This document shows positions 6,958 through 14,420 of a DNA stretch of 17,871 nucleotides, piece by piece; position 1 is the first letter of the stretch; every line of letters starts with the position of its first letter. The translations under genes were made by a program, and so were the position numbers. The notes below the pieces were generated by a model. That model was not told where the DNA came from. It searched no databases and saw nothing but the letters and a program-made list of their open reading frames with translations. The DNA is from Roseobacter sp. GTDB taxonomy: Bacteria > Pseudomonadota > Alphaproteobacteria > Rhodobacterales > Rhodobacteraceae. Location: the NCBI GenBank assembly GCA_024636425.1, contig JAGXHB010000229.1, positions 1 to 17,871 of the forward strand. The letters run 5' to 3'.

Positions 6958-8784
6958 CTATCGTTTATCGGGCTGCATCAGCGCGTCGGCTCTTGTCTGG
7001 GCCGTTCTCAGCGCCTCGCGCGGTGTCGTGATCCCGCGCAGCATGTCGTGAAATTCTTCGCCTAAAATCTGGGTGATGCCGCTGATTTCAGGCACGGGTG
7101 GTCGGGGCCAGAATTGCAACTCGTCGCGCCACGACATCTCGTCCATCGCCTCGAAAATCGTCGATATGCTGCGCACTTCGGGATCGGCGCAGACGGAGTA
7201 GCGCGCATTGGTCCGGCTCCCGTTTTGGACGTAGAGCTTCTGAGCCTCTGGCGACGTGAATGTGGTGAGCGCCTCTACCGCCGCAGGGATGCGGTCGGGG
7301 GCAAGGTTGGCTGGAATGCCCAGGACAAATCCACCGACCGGCGCAATGTTGCGGGCATTTGGACCTGCCGGATGCGGCAGATACCCCGTCTGCCTATAGG
7401 CGGGCGACGTCTTATCCTGCTCAAAATAGGGCGCGAGCAGGGTATAGCCGTAGGCCATCGCGATGTTGCCCGCCGCATAGGCGCGGACCCGTTCATACCA
7501 GGACATCGACAGGATATTAGGTGGAGAGTACCGCAGCAATTCTAACAGGAACTCAGCCGCCCGCAGTCCTGCATCCGTGTCAATCACAGGGCGAAAACTT
7601 CTTGTCGCCAAAGTGTCGGTATCAAACCCTCCCACAATTGTCGGCAAGTCCAGCACAGGCTGACCAAAATCGGCCAGCGCCATCAGAACGGTATGCCCCA
7701 GAGCCGTTCCGCGCGCTGCGTTCCAGGCAAACCCGTACCGACCGCGGGCCGGATTGTGCAGGGCTTTGGCCGCATCGAGAAGCTGATCGGTTGTCTTGGG
7801 GGGTTCCAGTCCTGCTTCGGCAAACAGATCACGGCGAAAAAACAGCATCTCCGGTGTCGTTTGCGCGGGCACGCCGTAAGCGCGACCGCCCCAATGCACG
7901 GCTTTCCAGCCTGACGTGTGGAAATCTGCGGGATCAAGCTGATCAAGTTCCATGACCTGATCCAGTGGGAACAGAACGCTTTTGCTGGCGAACTCCCCAA
8001 TCCAGGGCAGATCGACAGCAAGGATGTCATAAAGGCTAGTGTCACGTGCCGCATTGCGCAGCGCTTCCTCGCGCAGGCGGTCGATGGAAAAGGCGCGCTG
8101 CGTGATGTTGGTGCCGATGACCAATTCAAATTGACGCTTCAGCTTGTCCATTACCATAAAGGTCGGATCACCGTGCACCAGCACACGGATCCCGCCCGGG
8201 GCCTTTAGCGGGACAGCGCGCACACGAAGAGGCGGGATCGATTGGGCCGCCTTGTAGCTGCCGCCATAATAATAGTCATCTGTGCCCTGACTTCCGACGA
8301 TGTTTCCAAACCTGCGCTCGGCCAATCGACCCACCCGCCCTGAAATCCGCTGCCACTGATCCAGCAGCTTTTCGCTGGGATGCACCGAAAAGCTCTTGCC
8401 GGTCTTGGTCCGGGGGCGTTGTTCTATCAGCCCTGCATCCTGCATTTCTTTCATGCGGCGAGTTGCGGTTGCATAGGGAACATCACTTGAGTTGATCAGC
8501 GAGGTCGGCGTAATAGCCTTGCCTTCAAAGTGACCTCGGATGAGATGCATGGCCATGCGCAGATGAGGGTTGGGGGTGATAACATCCAAAGTGGATTCCA
8601 GCTCATCGCTCAATTCCTCGATGAACGACAGAATTTCCAGCATTTCTGACAACGCTGGTGGCGAGGCCGGTTTGGCTGAAGTATGTCTGTCCATCACATT
8701 CACTTTGGCGTCATGTCCTTTGCCCTTAAGCTGCAACCGCAACTCATGTCGTGTATCGCTGCTGGTAGGTTTTTTGGTTTTCAT
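6958..8784 (-). CDS. Transcriptional regulator: winged helix fused to a solute-binding (SBP_bac_1-like) sensor domain
   Basis: A 608-residue protein. The ATG at 8784 is preferred over one twelve codons upstream because GAGGG sits seven bases before it, while the upstream ATG has no Shine-Dalgarno. There is no signal peptide or membrane segment; the N-terminus is charged and polar. Residues about 45-150 look like a helix plus winged helix-turn-helix (SSDVPYATATRRMKEMQDAGLI followed by a polar wing, in the MarR/IclR manner). Residues about 198-608 read as a MalE/UgpB-type binding protein: YDILAVDLPWIGEF, YGVPAQTTPEMLFFRRDLF, EAGLEPPKT and the late FTSPEAQKLYV block. It is divergent from the transporter and first in its own operon, so it most likely senses the substrate in the cytoplasm and controls both arms. 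SgrR of E. coli is a precedent for a DNA-binding protein with a solute-binding domain. Activator or repressor role is unknown. Confidence 0.82.
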   Translation of the reverse strand: MKTKKPTSSDTRHELRLQLKGKGHDAKVNVMDRHTSAKPASPPALSEMLEILSFIEELSDELESTLDVITPNPHLRMAMHLIRGHFEGKAITPTSLINSSDVPYATATRRMKEMQDAGLIEQRPRTKTGKSFSVHPSEKLLDQWQRISGRVGRLAERRFGNIVGSQGTDDYYYGGSYKAAQSIPPLRVRAVPLKAPGGIRVLVHGDPTFMVMDKLKRQFELVIGTNITQRAFSIDRLREEALRNAARDTSLYDILAVDLPWIGEFASKSVLFPLDQVMELDQLDPADFHTSGWKAVHWGGRAYGVPAQTTPEMLFFRRDLFAEAGLEPPKTTDQLLDAAKALHNPARGRYGFAWNAARGTALGHTVLMALADFGQPVLDLPTIVGGFDTDTLATRSFRPVIDTDAGLRAAEFLLELLRYSPPNILSMSWYERVRAYAAGNIAMAYGYTLLAPYFEQDKTSPAYRQTGYLPHPAGPNARNIAPVGGFVLGIPANLAPDRIPAAVEALTTFTSPEAQKLYVQNGSRTNARYSVCADPEVRSISTIFEAMDEMSWRDELQFWPRPPVPEISGITQILGEEFHDMLRGITTPREALRTAQTRADALMQPDKR

Positions 8785-8831
8785 CGTCTTTCCCTCAAGC
8801 TTCAGCGTTTTTTCATTCAAAGCGTACGGCC

Positions 8832-8875
8832 AAAATATCCATTCTGATTTTATTTTTATCCAATACAGATATTTT
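8832..8875. repeat. Inverted and direct repeats, candidate operator
   Basis: AAAATATC at 8832-8839 is the exact inverse complement of GATATTTT at 8868-8875, separated by 28 bases. Within the same segment TATCCA occurs at 8836-8841 and again at 8857-8862, a 21-base start-to-start distance, i.e. two helical turns on the same DNA face. Both patterns are reasonable operator geometries for a winged-helix dimer, but AT-rich sequence makes chance matches easy. Confidence 0.4.
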
Positions 8876-8940
8876 TTTAGGACTCGGGAAAATGAAAAGG
8901 GGTCAAACTTTACGCAATCGCCGGTTTAGCCGGGCGACAA

Positions 8941-8963
8941 AGCAGCACCCGTGAGGGGTTGCT
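8941..8963 (+). promoter_or_regulatory. Leader hairpin with GUGA tetraloop upstream of the binding-protein gene
   Basis: AGCAGC-A-CCC pairs with GGG-GUUGCU around a GUGA (GNRA-type) loop, with one G-U pair and a bulged A at 8947. It ends about 20 bases before the ribosome-binding site. It would stabilise or tune translation of the first gene of the plus operon if transcription starts upstream. Confidence 0.35.
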
Positions 8964-8997
8964 GGTTGATCTAAAATCACCTTGGGAGGGGTAAAGA

Positions 8998-9945
8998 ATG
9001 AAACTTCGTACGACTCTTATCGCATCGACAGCAATTGTCTTGGCGGGTGCCGCCAGTGCTGAAACCATGAAGATCGGGATCACGCAAAACAATGTCGGTG
9101 TGGACAGCTATCAAACGACATATGAAAGGGCGTTCATCGCAGCCGCCGAAGAGAACGCGGATGTCGACGCGGTTGTCCTTGATGCCGGGGGAGATGTCGC
9201 ACGGCAGATTGCCCAGATTGAAGACCTGATCCAGCAGGATGTCGATGCCATCATCATTTGGCCCACCAACGGCGAGGCGGTTATCCCCGCTGTGCGCAAG
9301 GCACATCAGGCCGGTATCCCCGTCGTCGTGACCAATTCGAACATTGCTGAGGCGGGTTTTGATTTTGTAAATTCTTTCTCCGGCCCGGACAATATCACTC
9401 AAGGCGCACGCTCAGCCGAGATCATGTGCGACAAATTCAAGGACATGGGCATCGAAAGTGAAGCGCAGGTTGTGCACATCACCGGGCAGCCGGGATACAC
9501 AACTGCGATTGAGCGGGCGAAGGGCTTTGAAGACCGGCTACCAGAGGTCTGTCCAGATGTGACGATCGTCGACACTCAGCCGGGCGATTGGAACCGTGAG
9601 AAATCGCAGCAGGTGATGGAAGCATTCCTCGTCAAATATGCAGATATCGACGGTGTCTATGCTGGTGATGACAATATGGGCGTGGGCGCCTTGAATGCTG
9701 CCAAGGCGGCGGGGCGTGAAGGTATCATATTCGTCGGCGCGACCAACTTTGCGGTTGGATACGAAGCCATGGCAGCCGGTGATTACTGGGGGTCGATTTA
9801 CCAATCGCCCGTGGATGATGCGGAAGCGGCTCTGCAAACCGCCCTCGATATCCTTGCGGGAGAAGAACTGCCTTTCCTGAATTACTTTGACACCCCCAAA
9901 ATCACCCAGGACAACATGGGTGACTATACCAAGCCTGTGTTCTGA
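8998..9945 (+). CDS. Periplasmic sugar-binding protein of ABC transporter (RbsB-type)
   Basis: A 315-residue Peripla_BP_4 family protein. A Sec signal peptide is present (MKLRTT, hydrophobic run, ASA cleavage after residue 21). The mature part starts MKIGIT and shows the type I binding-protein pattern: QIAQIEDLIQQDVDAIII (70-87), AGIPVVVTNS (105-114), DWNREKSQQVMEAFL (197-211) and GVYAGDDNMGVGAL (219-232). Such proteins capture ribose, xylose, galactose, rhamnose or related compounds and deliver them to an RbsC/RbsA-type complex. It is first in the plus operon and has a strong GGGAGGGG ribosome-binding site six bases before ATG, consistent with high expression. The sugar cannot be named from sequence alone. 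Confidence 0.93.
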   Translation: MKLRTTLIASTAIVLAGAASAETMKIGITQNNVGVDSYQTTYERAFIAAAEENADVDAVVLDAGGDVARQIAQIEDLIQQDVDAIIIWPTNGEAVIPAVRKAHQAGIPVVVTNSNIAEAGFDFVNSFSGPDNITQGARSAEIMCDKFKDMGIESEAQVVHITGQPGYTTAIERAKGFEDRLPEVCPDVTIVDTQPGDWNREKSQQVMEAFLVKYADIDGVYAGDDNMGVGALNAAKAAGREGIIFVGATNFAVGYEAMAAGDYWGSIYQSPVDDAEAALQTALDILAGEELPFLNYFDTPKITQDNMGDYTKPVF

Positions 9946-10025
9946 ATGGAGCATCTTGATCCGGGGTGTGGCAAGGCGGCGCCCCGGACAGCGGTTGTTT
10001 TCAAGATCATTGAGGGGTGTGTGGT

Positions 10026-10823
10026 GTGGGACGTCTTCAAGGGAAAGTGTGCATCGTGACCGGTGCTGCGCAGGGCATTGGCCGCGCCGTTGGTGAAGCG
10101 CTGCTGAATGAAGGGGCCAAGGTCTGTTTTGCGGACCTGAATGGTGAGAAAGTCGGGCAGGTCGCGGATCTCAACCGGGGCCGACTGAACGGGAAAGGGG
10201 CTGTTATCACGCATCAACAGGTCGATGTGACGGACCGCCTACAGGTCCGTAAAATGATTGCGCATACTGTTGAAAAGTTCGGGCGGCTCGATGTGAAGTT
10301 TAATAACGCGGGCGTGAACAAGCCGATGAACTTCATGGATGTGACCGAAGACAACTGGCATTTCATCATGGGCGTAAACGGCCTCGGCTGCATGATCGGC
10401 ATACAAGAGGCCGCGCGCCAGATGATGGCCCAAGGTGGTGGCGGCAAGATCATCAACACCGCCTCCATCGCGAGCCGGCAAGGCTTCGCCAATGTCGCGC
10501 CCTACTGTGCCTCAAAATCGGCGGTCGTCTCGCTCACACAATCCGCGGCGCGCGACCTTGCAGCGCATAATATTACCGTCACGGGTTTCGCGCCGGGCGT
10601 CGTGGCGACCGAAATGTGGGAGCAGGTGGACAAAGATCTGATGGAGATCGGTGCAGCGGAGCGTCCCGGACAGGCCATGGAAGAATTCGCGGCCGACATC
10701 CTCAGGGGGAGGGTTGCAACGCATAAAGACATTACCGGAACGACGACGTTCCTGGCATCACCAGATAGCGACTATATGACCGGGCAGATCATCATGATCG
10801 ACGGCGGAATGATCCTGGTCTGA
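10026..10823 (+). CDS. SDR oxidoreductase inside the transporter operon
   Basis: A 265-residue short-chain dehydrogenase. A GTG three codons earlier overlaps the ribosome-binding site, so the GTG at 10026 is chosen: GAGGGG (10012-10017) lies eight bases upstream and the protein then begins MGRLQGK directly before the first strand. TGAAQGIG (12-19) and Asp37 indicate NAD+. NNAG is at 93-96, and Ser147, Tyr160 and Lys164 (YCASK) are catalytic; the C-terminus has IDGG. It is a paralogue of the SDR at 6126 (shared ARQM-AQG, SIASR, APGVV-T, WEQ-DKDL-EIG). It sits between the binding protein and the permease genes, unusual placement for an enzyme, which argues that it acts on the imported compound. 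Probably a sugar or polyol dehydrogenase; substrate unknown. Confidence 0.88.
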   Translation: MGRLQGKVCIVTGAAQGIGRAVGEALLNEGAKVCFADLNGEKVGQVADLNRGRLNGKGAVITHQQVDVTDRLQVRKMIAHTVEKFGRLDVKFNNAGVNKPMNFMDVTEDNWHFIMGVNGLGCMIGIQEAARQMMAQGGGGKIINTASIASRQGFANVAPYCASKSAVVSLTQSAARDLAAHNITVTGFAPGVVATEMWEQVDKDLMEIGAAERPGQAMEEFAADILRGRVATHKDITGTTTFLASPDSDYMTGQIIMIDGGMILV

Positions 10824-10853
10824 CAAGACGGGCGGCGACCTTTGGGAGGTATC

Positions 10854-11828
10854 ATGGCAGACATTACCAAACAGCAGATCGGGGCGTTTCTGGGGAAACA
10901 AGGCATCCTCATCGCCTTCTTTGCGTTTCTGATCGGCTTTACCATCGCCAATCCAAAATTCCTGACCCCAGACAATGTGCTGAGTGTGATCAGGTCTTCA
11001 GCGATCCTGGGTGTCATGGCATTAGGTGTGACCTTTGTCGTCATCAGCGGCAATCTCGATTTGTCTGTAGGGTCAATGATGTCCTTCTCAACAATCGTCG
11101 TGCTCGACCTGCATGACAAGATCGGGCCCGCGCTGGCTATTCCGGCGATGTTCGCGATGACATTGGCTTTGGGGGCTTTCATCGGGTTTCTCGTGGGACG
11201 TCTCAAGCTCAACTCTCTGATCGTTACGCTTGGCATGCTCTCGGCGATCCACGGTCTGACGTTGACCTATTCAGGCGGAAAAAACATGGATATCGCGGAC
11301 AAGGAAGGCACTTGGTTCAGTGTATTCGGACAAGGCGAGGCTCTGGGTCTGCCCGTGCCGATCTTGATGTTTGTTGCCGTTGCGGCCTTTCTGGGGCTCG
11401 TTCTGAGCAAGACAAGTTTCGGGCGAAAGGTCTATGCGGTGGGCGGCAACAGCACTGCGGCCACGTTTTCGGGCATCCCCCGGGCGCGCACTGTCTTCAT
11501 ATGTTACCTGATTTCGGCTGCCTGCGCGGCAACTGCAGGCCTCATTCAGGCCAGCCGTTCATTGGGATCTCAAAACACCGTAGGTCAAGGGCTCGAACTT
11601 GAGGTGCTCGCGGCTGTAATCCTTGGTGGCGCATCGCTTTTGGGAGGATCGGGGACGATCTTCAAAACCGTGATCGGCGTCTTAATCCTTGGATTTATCC
11701 AAAATGGATTGCTGCTGATTGGTCTGCAGTTTTACGTCCAGTTCATTGTGACATGGGTGATCATCATCCTTGCTGTCTGGCTCGATATCGCGGCCAAGCG
11801 CGGCAAACTCTGGTCGCAGATCGCGTGA
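10854..11828 (+). CDS. Sugar ABC transporter permease 1 (RbsC-type)
   Basis: A 324-residue BPD_transp_2 family permease. A TTG four codons earlier overlaps the Shine-Dalgarno, so the ATG at 10854 after GGGAGG (10844-10849) is preferred. About eight to ten hydrophobic membrane segments are seen. The family hallmark GNLDLSVGS lies in the N-terminal third, and the cytoplasmic coupling region reads ILGGASLLGGSGT near the C-terminus. It pairs with the second, different permease downstream to form the membrane channel. Spacing to the next gene is 13 bases with a GAGGAAGGA ribosome-binding site, so the transporter genes are co-transcribed. Confidence 0.93.
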   Translation: MADITKQQIGAFLGKQGILIAFFAFLIGFTIANPKFLTPDNVLSVIRSSAILGVMALGVTFVVISGNLDLSVGSMMSFSTIVVLDLHDKIGPALAIPAMFAMTLALGAFIGFLVGRLKLNSLIVTLGMLSAIHGLTLTYSGGKNMDIADKEGTWFSVFGQGEALGLPVPILMFVAVAAFLGLVLSKTSFGRKVYAVGGNSTAATFSGIPRARTVFICYLISAACAATAGLIQASRSLGSQNTVGQGLELEVLAAVILGGASLLGGSGTIFKTVIGVLILGFIQNGLLLIGLQFYVQFIVTWVIIILAVWLDIAAKRGKLWSQIA

Positions 11829-11841
11829 GGAAGGATCCATA

Positions 11842-12843
11842 ATGAAACCGGGTACTGTATCGACCGCACTCAAAAGCGGTGCAATCTGGGGCTTCATCAT
11901 ACTCGAGTTGATCTTTTTCAGCGTGATGGGCGAATTTATGGCCATTTCGGACTCAGGCTTCCTCGACTGGGACAACATGCTATTGCTTCTGAAGCAATCA
12001 GCTCCGATCGGCATCATCGCGATGGGCATGACCCTTGTCATGGTTAACGGCAACATCGACCTCAGTGTCGGAGCGACGTTCGCCATCGCAGCAATTGTCC
12101 TGCTCGACAGCATGACGTGGCCAATCTTTGCGGGTCTGGGTGATTGGGTGATCCCGGTTGCGTGGGTGCTTGCGTTGTCGGTGGGCACGCTTTTGGGTGC
12201 GCTCAACGGCCTGATCGTGTGGAAGACTGGCGTAGATGCGTTCATCGTAACGCTGGGGGCCATGCTCGGATATCGCGGCATTGTTTTCATGTTCAACGGC
12301 GAACAACCCACGAGCCATCTGAACTGGACGCTTGTTGATTTCGCCGAAGCCGAAGTGCTTGGACTTGCGACGGCGACGTGGTTCCTGCTGGCCGCCACGG
12401 GCGTCATCTGGTTCATCATGACCAAGACCGTTCATGGGCGCAACGCCTATGCCATAGGCGACAATCGCGCTGCGGCTGTGAACGCGGGCATTCGTGTGGG
12501 GCCGCATATGATGATCAACTTCGCCATCATCGGCTTTCTTGCGGGTCTCTCAGCGGTGGTTTTCTATTCTGAAAGCGGGTCGGTCAACCCAAATGACGGG
12601 CAGTTGTACGAACTCTGGGTGATCACGGCTGTCGTCCTTGGTGGTACCAAAATCACGGGTGGTGCAGGCAGTGTCATCGGCACTTTCGGGGGCGTCATCG
12701 CGATCCAGCTTCTGCGCAAGGGGTTGGGCCACATCGGCGCGGATACATCCACCGTGAACCTCGTGATCGGTCTGATCCTGGTGGTGGTGCTTATTCTGGA
12801 CAGACAGCTCAACATGAAGGGCAAAGAGGAGTTGAAAGTATGA
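11842..12843 (+). CDS. Sugar ABC transporter permease 2 (RbsC-type)
   Basis: A 333-residue inner-membrane permease of the same family as its neighbour but clearly diverged from it. NGNIDLSVGA marks the conserved N-terminal third and VLGGTKITGGAGS the ATPase-contact loop. The ATG at 11842 follows GAGGAAGGA at 11827-11835 and gives an N-terminus that leads straight into the first membrane helix; an in-frame ATG further upstream lies inside the previous gene and is not supported. The end overlaps the ATPase start by four bases (ATGA, 12840-12843). Two distinct permeases imply a heterodimeric channel, whereas the classic ribose system uses one permease gene. Confidence 0.93.
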   Translation: MKPGTVSTALKSGAIWGFIILELIFFSVMGEFMAISDSGFLDWDNMLLLLKQSAPIGIIAMGMTLVMVNGNIDLSVGATFAIAAIVLLDSMTWPIFAGLGDWVIPVAWVLALSVGTLLGALNGLIVWKTGVDAFIVTLGAMLGYRGIVFMFNGEQPTSHLNWTLVDFAEAEVLGLATATWFLLAATGVIWFIMTKTVHGRNAYAIGDNRAAAVNAGIRVGPHMMINFAIIGFLAGLSAVVFYSESGSVNPNDGQLYELWVITAVVLGGTKITGGAGSVIGTFGGVIAIQLLRKGLGHIGADTSTVNLVIGLILVVVLILDRQLNMKGKEELKV

Positions 12844-14405
12844 CTGACAAAAAACCCGTACTGCGCCTCGAAAATATCGTGAAGACGTTTCCAGGTGTCC
12901 GCGCGCTTGACGGCGTGTCCTTTTCAGTAATGCCGGGGGAGGTCCATGCGCTGATGGGCGAAAACGGCGCTGGCAAGTCGACGTTGATGAAGGTGCTCGG
13001 TGGGATACATCAGCCTGATAGCGGGACTATATTCATGGGAGACAATCCCGTTGTGATGGCGGGACCGCTGGAGGCAAAGGCGAAGGGCATCGTGTTCATA
13101 CATCAGGAACTGAGCCTCGCTGAAGAGCTGAGCGTTGCAGAAAACATTTATCTTGGCGAATTGCCCACCAAAAGCCTAGGCCGTGTGGATTGGGCGAAAC
13201 TGGCCGACCAGACCAACGCGATCCTCAAGAAGCTGAATGTGGGGTTTGATGCGAACACGCGGGTGGGTGATCTGTCCATCGCCAACCAGCAGATGGTTGA
13301 AATCGCCCGCGCGCTGACCGTGGATGCAAAGGCAGTGATCTTTGATGAGCCTACCGCGTCGCTGACGGATTCTGAGAAGGTGGTTCTATTCGATGTCATC
13401 GCTGACCTGCAGGAAACCGATGTGGGCATCATCTATATCTCCCACCGCATGGAAGAGATCTTCAAGATCACAAACCGCATCACGGTGTTGCGCGATGGTC
13501 AGTATCAGGGAACGGTTGAGACGGCTGACAGCACCGAAGAATCCGTGACGCAAATGATGATCGGACGCACCCTTGATCTCAGCCGGACCACCTCGGATCA
13601 TGCACTTGGGGATATGGCGCTTGAGGTGCGGGGGCTCAGTTGCGGCAAACTCTATCAGGATGTCAGTTTTGAGGTTCGCAGAGGTGAGGTTTTAGGCTTT
13701 TACGGGCTGGTCGGCGCTGGCCGGACCGAGATTGCCGAAACCCTGTTCGGATTGCGTACACCGTCTGCTGGACAGATATTGCTGGATGGTAAAGAGGTTC
13801 ACATCACATCGCCCTCTGATGCGATTGCACGCGGTATCTCGCTGGTCCCTGAGGATCGGAAGGGGCAGGGGCTTATCCTTGGGATGAACTGCCGCGACAA
13901 CATGACCTTGCCACAAATCGATGCCCTCAAATCGGGTCCGTTTGTGGCCGAGAAGGCCGAGTCAAAGATCTTTGACACGTATTTCAAGCAGCTCGACATC
14001 CGGACGCCAAGCTGGAAGCAACAGGTTGGAAACTTGTCAGGTGGAAACCAGCAAAAGATCGTCATCGGAAAATGGCTGTCGATGCATCCCAAGGTCTTGA
14101 TCGTGGATGAGCCTACGCGCGGGATTGATGTGGGCAGCAAATCAGAGATCCACAAACTGTTGCGAGCTCTGGCATCCAAAGGATACGCGGTGATTGTCAT
14201 CAGTTCGGAAATGCCCGAAGTCCTGCATGTGTCCGACCGCATTGTTTCGATGTATTCAGGCCGTGTCATGCGCACCTTCACCTCCGAAGAAGTCACTGAA
14301 GACACGTTGATCCAAGCCATTTCGGGCATCCCGGCCAAACAGGTGCCTGATGCAGGGGGCGTTGCCGGATCGGATCGCGCTACGCCTGTTCCACTCCATT
14401 CGTAA
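12840..14405 (+). CDS. Sugar ABC transporter double-cassette ATPase (RbsA/MglA-type)
   Basis: A 521-residue protein with two fused ABC ATPase domains, the standard architecture for this transporter class. Domain 1: Walker A GENGAGKST (40-48), Q-loop near HQE (88-90), signature LSIANQQ (145-151), Walker B VIFDEPT (166-172), switch His202. Domain 2: the usual degenerate Walker A GLVGAGRTE (289-297), canonical signature LSGGNQQK (399-406) and Walker B VLIVDEPT (419-426) with RGIDVG. It powers uptake through the two upstream permeases. Translation is probably coupled to permease 2 through the ATGA overlap. A short polar tail (about 500-521) is not conserved in the family as far as I can tell. Confidence 0.95.
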   Translation: MTDKKPVLRLENIVKTFPGVRALDGVSFSVMPGEVHALMGENGAGKSTLMKVLGGIHQPDSGTIFMGDNPVVMAGPLEAKAKGIVFIHQELSLAEELSVAENIYLGELPTKSLGRVDWAKLADQTNAILKKLNVGFDANTRVGDLSIANQQMVEIARALTVDAKAVIFDEPTASLTDSEKVVLFDVIADLQETDVGIIYISHRMEEIFKITNRITVLRDGQYQGTVETADSTEESVTQMMIGRTLDLSRTTSDHALGDMALEVRGLSCGKLYQDVSFEVRRGEVLGFYGLVGAGRTEIAETLFGLRTPSAGQILLDGKEVHITSPSDAIARGISLVPEDRKGQGLILGMNCRDNMTLPQIDALKSGPFVAEKAESKIFDTYFKQLDIRTPSWKQQVGNLSGGNQQKIVIGKWLSMHPKVLIVDEPTRGIDVGSKSEIHKLLRALASKGYAVIVISSEMPEVLHVSDRIVSMYSGRVMRTFTSEEVTEDTLIQAISGIPAKQVPDAGGVAGSDRATPVPLHS

Positions 14406-14420
14406 TCCAAGGAAACGACT

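Larger units (their letters stand above)
8785..8997. promoter_or_regulatory. Divergent control region of the two operons
   Basis: 213 bases between the regulator start (minus) and the binding-protein start (plus). The part at about 8831-8890 is strongly AT-rich, unlike the surroundings, and should contain the operator and at least one promoter. On the minus strand a TTGGAT (8863-8858) and GATATT (8839-8834) pair with an 18-base gap is a possible promoter. I could not find a convincing plus-strand -35/-10 pair. The plus gene has a strong GGGAGGGG ribosome-binding site at 8984-8991. Confidence 0.6.
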
